DNA of 64,000 nucleotides, taken from the NCBI GenBank assembly GCA_004352715.1, contig SCFE01000018.1, positions 1,755,961 to 1,819,960 on the forward strand, given 5' to 3'. A program made the position numbers and the translations under genes. Shown here one piece after another: positions 35,600 to 47,317 of this stretch (positions are counted from its first letter, which is position 1; the number at the start of each line of letters is the position of its first letter). The DNA comes from Hofstenia miamia. Taxonomy: Eukaryota; Xenacoelomorpha; Acoela. The notes beneath the pieces are model-generated. The model worked only from the letters and a program-made list of their open reading frames with translations. It did no database searches and was not told where the DNA came from.

Positions 35600-37845
35600 A
35601 TACATACCAAATTAGTTTTTCTATATTGTTATTTTGCGATTTAGTTTCTTGTGAGCTTTATTTTTATGTTTTGTTATTTCATAAGTATATATTCTCAAAA
35701 GCTCTTAATTCAGTTTTATTAAATATTATTTCAAAATTTTATCAAAAATTTCCCTATTGAGAATTTGGAATTTCTTCCATTCAAATTTTAGTGACATTAT
35801 TAATTCATTTTTTATTACAATGCTAGCAAATATCTATTTCGCACTATCTCACATCTTGTGGAGATTAAAAACGTGTTATTTACAATCAATGCTTTATGCT
35901 CTCAGATTATCTTATGTCAATGAAAATTGCTTTAGAAGTATTTTTTCTCGGAATTGTAGATGAATGCTCGATGGTATTGGACAATTGGACTACGGAAAAT
36001 TTATTAGAAAATGCGCAGACAATTTTTGACATTCAATTTTTTGAATAAAGTTTTGCCTCAATAATATATTGAGAAATCAAGCTAATCAAATGTACTTAAT
36101 ATATATATGTTTATACATATATATATATATAAGTGTATATATATATATAGTTATTCTTATATGTATAATTTTGCATTTTCAAAATTGTCTTTATGAATAT
36201 GTTCATAACATAATTTTAGGATAATTCATACACATCATTTTGACATATAAAACTTTTCATGCTGGATTCAATTTTTTCATATATTCTATAAAACTGGTTA
36301 TTTCAGGGGTTTTTAGAGTGCAACTTTTTTCATCCATATAACGAAATAAATATTTTCGACAGAGAACTATGGATGAAAGGGATGAAAAGGATCAGTAATA
36401 AGTCTATCAATTTAAAAATAATTTGGCAACTTTGGCTTTTGCACACATATTGAATTAAACTCTAAACCTATCCCAAGTCTTTAGCTGAAATTGCAGCCGA
36501 CACTTTCATGTATGGTGAGAGCTTTACAGTCTTAACGAGGGTTGAATGCGTTCACCGTCTTATATTATATTTGATAACGTGTATTAAATTAGTATGAGTA
36601 TTATTAAATGCTAAAAAGTTATCTATATGCATTATAAATTTTAAAATTTTCATGAAGACTATTTAAAATATTCATTTTTAAATTTTTAATTTTTTTATAA
36701 TATTATAATTTTGCTATAAATAGTAAGTTGTTTTAGAAAATTCAAGTAAATTATGCAGATATATTATAAAAAAGCGATGTATTAATGGGTGAGTACTTGC
36801 AAAGGCAAAAAAATAAGAACATAAATACGCATTAAATCATTGAAGAGAAATAAATTGATCTTTATGTAAAATCGTTTTATCAGCTGTGAAACAGGACTAA
36901 AATTGTGCATACCATTTTTGATCAGGAAATTTAATTAATGTCATTAATTGTAATTCAGTGATAAGAACGTCATAGGCATGCAAAGTAATCGATTTCATGG
37001 AAACCAAATTTATCATAGCATTCCTCGTACAATGTGAGAGGTCAAGCTGCAAAATTAGACCAAAAATCAGAGGATATACAAGAAAAGTCACTGTCTTGGT
37101 AGCCAAGATGGCAGACGGTTGGACTAAAATCATTTCAGGGATCAGAGAAATTTTAGCTATCGTTTTTATTTAACTGCTTTTAGAATTAAATCTTGTAGAA
37201 CTTTATTGAATCTTATCGCATTTATCCTATTTTTACATTAATAAATCTCTGCAGTCAGTAATTGACTTTCTGCCCCATAGTAGTTAGGGTCGCAATTTTC
37301 GAAATATTAGAGTGATTAGCTATATATTAACTGTGCGCTATGGAATTGCTAGAACTTAGGCATATACATACACATATAATTTGAATTCAACTTTTTATTT
37401 CGAGATATTTGAAAATTTATGGTGTGAATTTTTTATACAAATGTGGTAGTGATGAATAAATTAATCGGCTTAAAAAAATTAATCTAATTCACTATTAATT
37501 TACTTATAGTCGAATATATTAATATATTACTAGAGAAGCTTTAAAACCAACGGTCTGCGAATCGAATATTTTGAAATATATATGCGCGTCTATTAAACTC
37601 AGCCATGACCTAAGAGATATAACCAACACATTATTTACAATTCTGGAAACCAGAACTAATAGGGGAAGAACATAGTTTTTTTTCAAAATAAGTAAAATGC
37701 AAATACAATAGTTTCTTATTTCAAATGTATTTTATGTGAGGTTTATTTACAATTTCTTTAAATTATGTATCAAACTTTCAAACCAATTCTAGTATTTATC
37801 AATACCATTCACCAAATTTGATATTAAAATTCTTATTCCGTATCA
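35600..37845. other. Intergenic or intronic, no confident gene
   Basis: AT-rich, with an (AT)n-rich stretch at 36100-36150. At 36980-37170 a plus frame without stops (CERSSCKIRPKIRG..VLVAKMADGW) looks protein-like but has no donor or start I can fix. At about 37447 the sequence GTGATGAATAAATTAATCGG resembles a hAT-type end. Confidence 0.35.
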
Positions 37846-38905
37846 AGGAGGGCACGGGCCTCTTTTTTGACCCGACGCAATCCGTCTAACAATGAACCAC
37901 GACCCAACCAGTCTAACACTAAGCTGCGGGTAGACCCAGTAAAAAAAATTGTTAGCATAATACTCACAAAATGTTTTAGCATACTAGTATCAATTAAGGC
38001 AATTCCAAATCAAAAAAAAATACAAAAATAATTAATATCTTTACGAATTTCAAAGATCGAAATGCTTGACTTCTCAAATTGTGCCTTCAATATTTTAGTG
38101 TTCTTCGATTCTAACGACTATAAGTTACCCGCGACTCGACCCAATACGACACGTCTAGGAGTGACCCACAACCCATTTCCCACCCTGTTACGCATACCAC
38201 CCAGAAATGCAACCGGGTCAAGATTTTTAGATCCGGTCACTGGATCAACACTTTGAAACAACATCTTATAACCGGATCATTTCGTGAGCAAATATTTATA
38301 TTTAAATTTAGTAATTACTAAGAATCCGATTTGAAGTTCAAAATATTTGACAATTTTTTTTAATTAAATCATTGTATAATAACTTATAATTAGCATTTTT
38401 ATGCAGTAGTATGAGATCACAGTTATAGAATCCTGATTAAGCACTTCTTTCCCCCACAACAACCACTAAACCGCCACTTCAAACAGATGTTTTTGTTTTC
38501 CTTTACCCTCCACAATTTTGTTCAATAATTTCTAGATTGTATAACACCCATTACCCTAAGTGGTTTACCCAACATTGACGATGAGATTCTCCAGGATGAG
38601 AAACAAATGCAGTTGCATTGCACAACTCAAAAATCGCAAAAAAAATTTATATTATCTCAGAACAACTTCAAAATCTGAGAGAAAGTTTTCAGCTGCAGGA
38701 AAGATTTCAGGAAATGTGATCAGAGCCCATCCAGACAATTTGGGATCACCAACAACGATTGTTTGCAAACTAAAATTTAAACTTCTGTTGATGATTGTTT
38801 TCTACACAAATATTTGTCAAACGGCTCAACAACGTGTCAACGGGTGAAATATTTGACCACGTCATCGGGTCATGATTTGTGACTCGGTTTCATCTCTGCT
38901 ACCTC
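37846..38905. repeat. ACCCG-word region, possible hAT-like element
   Basis: Words GACCCG, ACCCGCGACTCGACCC, ACCGGGTCA and CCGGATCA are scattered over 37855-38285. GGGTGAAA, CGGGTCATG and GACTCGGTTTCATCTCTGC lie at 38838-38895. Read inward from the right, the end is GCAGAGATGAAACCGAGTC, close to hAT terminal repeats. Between them (38570-38690) an open frame starts NIDDEILQDEKQMQLHC and stops soon after, perhaps a transposase scrap. The left end is not defined. Confidence 0.4.
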
Positions 38906-39717
38906 TACTCAAGACATCAATGATTTTTTTAGCTAATCAATATATTTGCTTCAATAAGTAGGTTTTGTTCGAATCGAAATGTAAATTTTTTTGGTTATAT
39001 TTATATATTATATTTTGCAATCATTAAAAACGTTGAGCTGTTGTATTCCCAAAATATTTCCCTAGGGTGCTGATTATGATACCTTTTTCTGGTAGTTAAT
39101 AATGACAAAAATAATATATCATACACATACATATGCTGGCTATGAAATCTATGACGTTTGTCTACAGCACGCAGAGTTTGCGATTTTCCAAATGTGTCCA
39201 CCACCCTTTTCGATGGAACTAAGCCACTATAATTCACTTTTATCAGCTATATATATATATATATATAGTATTGTCATGCTCTGTTAAAGTTTTCATAAAA
39301 GTTAAAAATCGCAAGTAACATTAATATCCGTTGAATTCTGCCTATTTTAGTTGATAATGCTTAACAGCTGTTTTTAATTTATTTAATTACATCGCATGGA
39401 TTGTCTGTAGCTAATTTTATATATTAATAGCAATTTGAGAGTTCCACTTAAATCTATTGCTCTCCGCTCATATAATGTCTCGTTATGAACTTTTGAAAAT
39501 TATGGGTGTAGGATTTTTTTTGTCGCTGTTGAGTTCTGTCAATCTAGAACGCTTTCGGCAGAATATTAAAGTTGGATGCTTTGTCCCTCTTAAAGACGAA
39601 AGAAGAAATATTTTCAGTCAGTAATATTGATTTTTTGAATTGAAGTAAAATATTTAATCAATATTCTTGTATATATATTAAAGAGAAATACTACATGAAA
39701 ACATTCATATATTGCAA

Positions 39718-39835
39718 CCAGAGGCCTAAGTCGGCAGAAGTTTTTGGGCCACCGCACGGAACACCCCGGCCCACAGCATTGCATCCACAGTTTTGGAACA
39801 GCATGGTCCGCATCTTCGCCCCGCACAGTTTAACC
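39718..39835. other. Isolated GC-rich islet
   Basis: About 118 bp at more than 50% GC in a background near 30%. It contains CACCGCACGGAACACCCCGGC and the reading frames are open on both strands. It has no splice-bounded exon or known motif and is probably repeat-derived. Confidence 0.4.
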
Positions 39836-42244
39836 ATTACCTACTATGACATAGAATGTTCAAGTGAAAATATTGTAATTTCGTTCTAAACTTGTACGTT
39901 TTTGAAAATGTGTATAACAGTACTATTTAACGTATTTCCACAAACTTCCAGTTATAGAATGTATAAACATTTTATTAAGCAATCTGTACTATCTTTTAAT
40001 AATTTTCGACCTAAGCACCTTGAACCTGAATGGAAAGATTTTAATTTTATAATCATGATTACTGTATTACAAGGAGTCGAATTGACACATTTGAAAACCT
40101 TTAATTTTTGTACATAAAATTGCTCGTTTTTTTGAATATATTTATGACAAGATTTTAATTGCTAATCAATTTTTCTTGCAATTCCACTCTTAATAATAAT
40201 CTTTCATCATGTTATATCTCTTACCAAACAAATAATTAGTCAAAAAATAAATTTCCCATGTAAATTTAGCTCTAAAGGGACACTAACACTACATGCTCTC
40301 TCCTCGATTTTAAAGAGGAAAATTTCTGACAGGTGGCACATATAATATTGTAACTATAACCTCTAGAGTTTTAAATGAAATTTCATGTTTCTATTAAAAA
40401 TTATTTTAATCTTAGCTAAACGCATTTATTTACGATATTTTTCAGTTTGTTTGTTTTGATTAACGTTAATAAATTTCCAAGGGTCACATGTGATCAGGGA
40501 CATTCCATTCATCACTAAGTTAGTGACCAAAAGATAATTTTTTTATTTAACCAATGAAAATCAATTTTGAAAAGCTGACTGGGGGAAAGGGTCATTCCAC
40601 CATGTGCGCCACTGCACTTGATCACAGCCAAAATATTGAAACGACAATTTAAAAAAAACATTTTTATTTATGCATTAATTGGAAAAAGTCACTTGTATTT
40701 GTTCAATTTTGCACATTGGAAAAGTATGGACTAGATGTGTTGCTATTAAATCTCAAAAGTACAGAACTCTTACAGTTCAAAATTGTCTTTAGATACCTTA
40801 AGACACGAAATTACAGAATACGTAAATTGAAGTGCCATAGCAAAGCAGTTATATATTCAACAATTTTTTCTTATTAATAGCGATGTTCTGATAATATTAA
40901 GAGTGGTACAGTTTATTGTTAAGCAATAGGTTGCAAAATCTTTCCAAGAATTCATTAAAACCTTTGATGCTTCTCAAAAAATTTAAAATAACAGTTACTG
41001 CACAGAGTAATTATTGTTCATAATTACATGGGAGGAGTCTCACCAGTAGAAGTGCCGATATTCCAAATTTTCCAAATTTCTTAATAGGCTTTGAGAGAAT
41101 TGTTCGAAAAAGTAGAGAAAACGCTTTGTATCCTTAAATTCACGCTGGGCTGTTTATATTTAAATTATGCTAACTGTCTTCCATTTTAACTTTACTAATC
41201 AAATTTACAATTTTATCGATAAAGCTCAGACACGCATTCCGATTTGAATTTTTATTTTAAACATTAAAACACAAGTTCATTTGCAAAAACTTCGTTTCTT
41301 AAACAATTATGAAATGAACTTACACTAGACTGAGAAAGTCTCTGTCATCTATATATGAATACGATAGCGTGTGTGTCACATTTACAACAATTGTGTCTTT
41401 TAAATCCATACATATTTGGTCCTATAATGAAATTTACTCATTTGGAAATTTCTTTAAAATTTCCTTGGCTTATAATTCATTGTGCTTAGTCTACGGAGTT
41501 GACAAGTACCATGCGAAAAATCCGATTGGGTAAAAGCTTCAATCTGAAATATTATAGCGCTATTTAAACGCCTATATCTCTGTAACTAGAAACAAGAGTT
41601 ATTGTTGAAAATATCATTTCGTGTAAACTAGTGAAAAACTAATATGATATTTAAGGCAAATTTTTTCTTGATTTATGTTGGGATACTTGCGCATTGAGCC
41701 GTATATTTATGTAAATTTTAAACGATTTTGAAGATAATGTTGATGTCAGTGATAATTGAGCCGCGGTTTCCAATATTTGAGTAGTTTTTGATGTTCGAAG
41801 ATCAAAGCAACGCTAGTTGTTAATTTCAATCGCTTATTTAGCATAAATCTGTGTCGCTTATTTTATATTTCACAATTTCCTCAACAATTCAATTTTCGAA
41901 AAATTTCACTCTTATATAAAATACAAATCTTGCTATAATTTTTCACCAAATCCATTATCTACTTTCTCATTTTGATTTCATATTGATTTATTTATGCATT
42001 TGGTTAAGTTACTCAAAAAATTAATACATTAATTTTGTATTAATAAATTAATAGAGATCATTAATTACAGTTTTTGATGTTTTCGCTTGTTCATGTGTGG
42101 TCCAATTAGATCCCTGGGCGGTGACAAATACTGTATTTAATCATCATTAGGTTCCAACACCTATACGTTGAAATATAACAAAACACCAAAGGGCATCCTT
42201 CCTTAAAACTACTGTATTTGACTTTGAACTACTGCAACCTATTA
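39836..42244. other. Intergenic or intronic, no gene seen
   Basis: AT-rich sequence without a supported coding segment or element end. Confidence 0.45.
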
Positions 42245-42550
42245 AAATTTGAATCAGGCCAAGGACTTAGAACCTGACCCGACTCAAACCGAACCCGGTT
42301 TACTCAAACCTAATTTGAAATGACAGTTTTAAAACAAATTTCAACACAAATTTCCAAAATCATCAGGTGCTAAAACGATAAAAAATTTATCCATTAACTG
42401 TTTGCCACAAGTTCAATCTTCCTTGAGATGATACACATTACTATAATCACCACAAATTTCATCATTAGTATTTATTATTAATTTTCTACGCGAAATCAAT
42501 CCGTTTTGTTTTTAAAAACTGAACCCGAACCTGATTCCACCATTACAACC

Positions 42551-42582
<32 letters not shown>

Positions 42583-42695
42583 AAGTATCTAGTAACGGTT
42601 AATTTATCGCTCCAAAACCAAAAATTAATCGAGTTCATCTATTAATTACTATTTAGTCCAAAAATTAATCGGTTAATCGTCCATTCCTAAACGAA
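42245..42695. repeat. ACCCG and TTAATCGG word clusters around an (AT)n tract
   Basis: CCTGACCCGACTCAAACCGA and ACCCGG words at 42278-42302, GAACCCGAACCTGATTCC at 42520-42538, (AT)n at 42551-42578, then ATTAATCGAGTTCATC and ATTAATCGGTTAATCGTCCA at 42620-42685, ending CCATTCCTA. The reverse complement of that end (TAGGAATGGACGATTAACCG) resembles a hAT terminal repeat. Confidence 0.35.
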
Positions 42696-43235
42696 AAATG
42701 AATGTTAGGGCAACAATCAATTTTATATGATATAACTTTTCCAATTATATTTGTATCTACAATCATCAAAATCTGAGCAACTGTTATTGAAAAAAATATA
42801 TCTTATAACTGTTATTCTTCTGATATATTTTTAAATACAAAATGTTTTTCCAAACTAACTAGATTTGAGGGAACATTCATCTTACATATATACATTTTCA
42901 TGTTTTTTTACATTATTCTTGGGAAATTCCAAAAATTTCAAGAAAGGCCAAGGTCTGCTCTCATCAACACTGGTTTATTTGTAGAGCTGTTTTCAAATGA
43001 TATATCCAACTTGTTCATAAACATTTCTGCTGCAATTTGTGAATTTATTTTAAATCGCGGAACATAGAAAGTCTGATTGATTTATGCTTCAAATTTTTCA
43101 GTTTTATCGCCAAACATAGCTTCTATTGCAAAACACATGAATATGTTATATTAACTAAGTGCTTACATTTAACTAACGTAAATAGTTATGAATATATTTA
43201 GAAAAAACAGAACTTAATTGTTTCACTTTCGCCAG

Positions 43236-43366
43236 CTGAGACGATTGAGGAGCTAAGCATGACATCCACTGTTTCCGTTCATAGATCATCCATTTCTTCA
43301 ATTCCACGCAAATATGACACATATGCCAACACTGCGAAAAAGAGTAGGCCATCTAAAATCAATAAG
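43236..43366 (+). CDS. Putative internal exon, Ser/Thr/Lys-rich
   Basis: After a pyrimidine-rich acceptor (TTTCACTTTCGCCAG) the frame runs 131 bases, starting phase 1 with CT GAG ACG, and reads ETIEELSMTSTVSVHRSSIS, then IPRKYDTYANTAKKSRPSK and INK. The proposed donor AAG|GTCTGC is weak; AAGA|GTAGGC at 43343 is an alternative that changes the exit phase to 1. The segment is less AT-rich than its flanks and hydrophilic, typical of a disordered region. Similar composition is seen in the putative exons at 51816 and 54522, suggesting one gene. The family is unknown. Confidence 0.45.
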
Positions 43367-43454
43367 GTCTGCCTTAACTTTGTTTCCAACAATTATATAA
43401 ATATATTCGCCAACAATATTGTTTATATTACACACAAATGGTTATTAAAGTTTG

Positions 43455-43479
43455 TTATATATATATATATATATATATA
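43455..43479. repeat. (AT)n microsatellite
   Basis: Short AT tract. It supplies the Tyr-Ile tail of a spurious frame downstream of the putative exon. Confidence 0.9.
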
Positions 43480-45455
43480 CGTATCTAATTGATTTTATCA
43501 TATTGCAACTTGTACAAAAATGAAATAAAGAAATTTATAATTAATTAATAAAGTTTAATGCTTTCACTTTTTCGAAATATCTATTTGTAAAATTCTAAAT
43601 ATATGATTTGACAAAAAATAAAATATATATATTTTTTGCGTATTAAGCACATAATAAATTCACCAGTGCATAATTTTTGATCAAGTTGCACTAATTGTTC
43701 TAATTTTTTGGATAATTTCTTTTGCAATATTCGTTTCCTGAATCATTTTAAATTTCCAAACAGTTTAGTAAATAAAACTTCTACAGAAATTTAGCCTTGT
43801 TTAGAAAGAAGCTGGTTACAGTTTATAATTAAATTTACTTGACAGCGTTCTCATTCACAGTTAAATTGAATTACATATGATTAAGGAAGAAGTTTTCGAA
43901 ACGGTCTTCTCATTCTTATTTACTAAAAAATATTTAAAATTATTGACACAAAAACTATTTATAAATGAAGCAATAAATGCAGTAATGATCAATTTATATT
44001 CAATTTATTTTAAGTGTTTGGAAATAATTTTATATTTATATCAAATTATTTTATTACGATATAATTGTTTGAAATTAAATAACAACTTTTTTGAAATTGC
44101 TAATCAACTTCTTCAAATAATTGGGTAGCTTTTATTACGCATGCATTAAATTTGACTTTGAAGTAGTCATAAATGAAGAAAATGTATCTGATCTTAAAAA
44201 AATTTATTGTCAACAGTTTAGCAAATTATCTAAAATTTTCATTTAGCTTAAATTTACATTTAGGTTCAAGTGATATGTCAAAATAATAAATTAATGTGCT
44301 GCTTAAAATTTTTTATTATGGATCACCTGAACTTTTTAAAATCATTGATTAAATAGTGAACTATATTGCAATACAGGAGCATTAAATTATTTAGTTTGAT
44401 ATGAGTAATCAAAAACATTATATACATTTCAGAAGATTGGAATCAAAATATTTTTTGTACAAAAACGACGGAGATTCAAAACTAGACTAGGATATTTTAA
44501 GTTGTAAATGAATTTGTGATTTTGTTAGACTACGATTGACAGGAATGCAACTTTTAATCTTTTATCGATTTTGTATCGTCTTGCAAAGTTTTGTTAGGCT
44601 GTTGTGGGCTGGGCGAAAATTACCTTATTGGCCATAGGTTAATTTTTTCCATTGAACGCACCTAGGGAGATGGTTGATTCAGTCGCCTAAGATTTTCTAC
44701 TATTTATTTTTTCATGAAACTTTGTACTTTCCTCTACAAAATAAGCCCTTCAGGTAGGTGATGAAGTCATTCTAACTAATATAGTACATACATGTATATT
44801 GTACTGTGATTACACATTTAGTTTTTTGCAAACGATTCACATTGTATATAATATATCTTTTACTGCACATGGACAGACATTGGTCTGAAATGGATTAAGA
44901 CTAGCACTGCTCAATAATTTGTTTTATATGTTAAGACCGGGCAACCAAAAACAATTGTTTACTTCTTTGCAATTGACATCACAAAAGTTTTTCATAAACA
45001 CTTACAATAGATGGTGTAAATTATTAACGAACATTTTTTGTTTAGGCACTTTTTGTTTTTCCATTCAACACTGAGAAATTGTTAATGTTTTAACGTATCG
45101 GTCTCCAAACTCAATGTATGAATAAAGAAACTTTAGAATTTATAAGCCTATTTTTTTCAGAAACCATTCAATTTTTTTGGAAATTATACCCAAGTTTAGT
45201 GATCCGCGGCCTTAGACGGCCCGTGCTCTCAAAATACAAATACATTGTTTTATAGAATTGGTACCAAAATTTGTCGAATCAGTTGCGAAATACTTGGCTA
45301 GACATAAACATGTTAGATTTCCTTTATATTTAGTGCAAGAAACAAAATGAAGTTCGAATTTACAATGTGCACTACAGTAGTTTTAAGAATAATCGAGACG
45401 ACTGTACCGCTTCGCAATCGATCGATATAGAATTTGAAATAAATGAATATACTCC

Positions 45456-45499
<44 letters not shown>

Positions 45500-45726
45500 T
45501 ATTTTTTTTGTAATTTGCAAGTATAATTCTATTACATTTCATGAATATTTAAATAATTTTATGTTGCAAAATTATATGTAAATGGCATAAATTCAGGTAT
45601 TGACATTCAATTCGTATATAGGCAAAGAATTGAACAATTAGTTTTGATACGAAAATCAGTTTCAAAATTGCTTCAAAACATTGCATAGATCTCACTATTG
45701 ACAATGCTTAGATTCTTGAATATTAN

Positions 45727-45775
<49 letters not shown>

Positions 45776-46814
45776 TTAATTATTTGTTCTGATATTAATG
45801 AGTAGGGTGGCCAATCTGACATTAAGACTGCACCATTTTCTTCAAATAACTTCATTAGAATTCATCTTTGTTGGACGGCGGTTTATCTTGCTGAAATATT
45901 GAACATATATCGAGAAAAAGGAAGAAAATTTTGATGTGGGACCTCCATAAACTTTGAGGCATCCATTGTATCACTAATTAGAACTATTTTATTGCAGAAC
46001 ATTATTGATTTTGTTTTTGAGTTTTACAAGATGTGATTCAAACTGCGTTGATGGGTCAGTTGACCGTCGAGTTGTTTGTCTTGCAAAAGGCCGATCCATT
46101 TGATGAAATGACCTTCTTACAGAAGTCAATAGTATTGCTTAAGTTCAACATTTAGCCTTCGTCTTGCTATGGACCCTGCCAAAATTAACTTATTAGCTGC
46201 TGCATGAGTATGTGTATGTTTATGCAAATGCATACATTTGCAAAGAAATAGTAAAACAATAGTAAGTATAGATACACATGCATATGATTGTCGTAATGAT
46301 CTGTGGGCCCCATTGGGATTCAGGATTAGAATGAGGATACAAATTACTTCTTCGATTTACGTGTGTGTACATGAGATTCTTTTGCAAACAATTTTATATA
46401 AAAAGCTTGTCTTTTACATGCAAATTGTTTGGTTAAAATATTTTGACATTTCAAATAGATTGGTTTTTAAAATTATCAAGGATCTTTCTAAAAGCCACTA
46501 TACACTGTGTACAGATTACTATATTTAAATTACAAATACATTTTTGGCTTGGGAATTTCTTTACCATAGTCATCCAATATGTTTACAATCGCCTACGATT
46601 TCTCGAAATGCCTCCGTACAAGAGATGAGTAAGCTTTGAAGTCGCACTTTTTAATGAAAGCATTGTTACATATTTATGCCAACTAAATATTTGCGAATTG
46701 AGAATAGCAAACATTAAATCACCCACAGGAGCAATTTGCTTCACGATCTACTTACGTATTTTTCCAGATATTTTTTTCATTGAATAGCGGCATTTGCACA
46801 ATATGTGTTTTCCG

Positions 46815-46849
<35 letters not shown>

Positions 46850-46930
46850 CTATATGTATATGCATGTATAACATATTTTTGTAAACAAGAATCTAAAGCT
46901 ACATTGAAATCGAAATGTTGATCTAAATAT
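43480..46930. other. Intergenic or intronic, no confident gene; several (AT)n tracts
   Basis: AT-rich sequence with (AT)n tracts at 45462-45493, 45727-45764 (preceded by a lone N at 45726) and 46818-46848. Small higher-GC spots (GTTGTGGGCTGGGCG at 44600; GATCCGCGGCCTTAGACGGC at 45201) look repeat-derived. Confidence 0.45.
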
Positions 46931-46933
46931 ATA

Positions 46934-47169
46934 TTATGCTTTAATAATCTGCGTGTATTTTTGTGAGAAAGACATATCCCAAGAAATTATCTTTCGCAGA
47001 AGTTTATATTGATGTTCATCCTTCGGAGCTAGAATTTTCTTTCCCCAATAACTCATATGCCAATGACCAACATCTTCAACTAAGAAGAATAGTGGCAGCC
47101 TGTGTGTGAAACTGTCATACTCCAATATAATCAAAGACGCATTGGTTTTCTCTTCAGTCATATTGACTG

Positions 47170-47218
<49 letters not shown>

Positions 47219-47317
47219 ATTTAAATATGATGCTATCCTTGATCTTATCGTATCGTACAGCATAACATATACGTCAGCACTATTAATTGATCTTAGATCG
47301 GCTTCTATTTCTTTCAT
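46934..47317 (-). CDS. 127-codon ORF interrupted in frame by (AT)n; unidentified
   Basis: On the minus strand an ATG at 47317 (stop TGA seven codons upstream) opens MKEIEADLRSINSADVYVML, then YDTIRSRIASYL, followed by an (AT)n-encoded Tyr-Ile run (47171-47213). It then continues NMTEEKTNASLIILEYDSFT and VEDVGHWHMSYWGKK to a TAA. Both flanks read like a real protein: mixed charge, Trp/His/Cys-poor helix-like stretches and codon variety unlike the neighbourhood. (AT)n has no stop in any frame, so it cannot close the frame by itself, but the two flanks being in the same frame is noteworthy. It may be a gene with an expanding microsatellite, a pseudogene or chance. No known domain was recognised. 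Confidence 0.35.
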
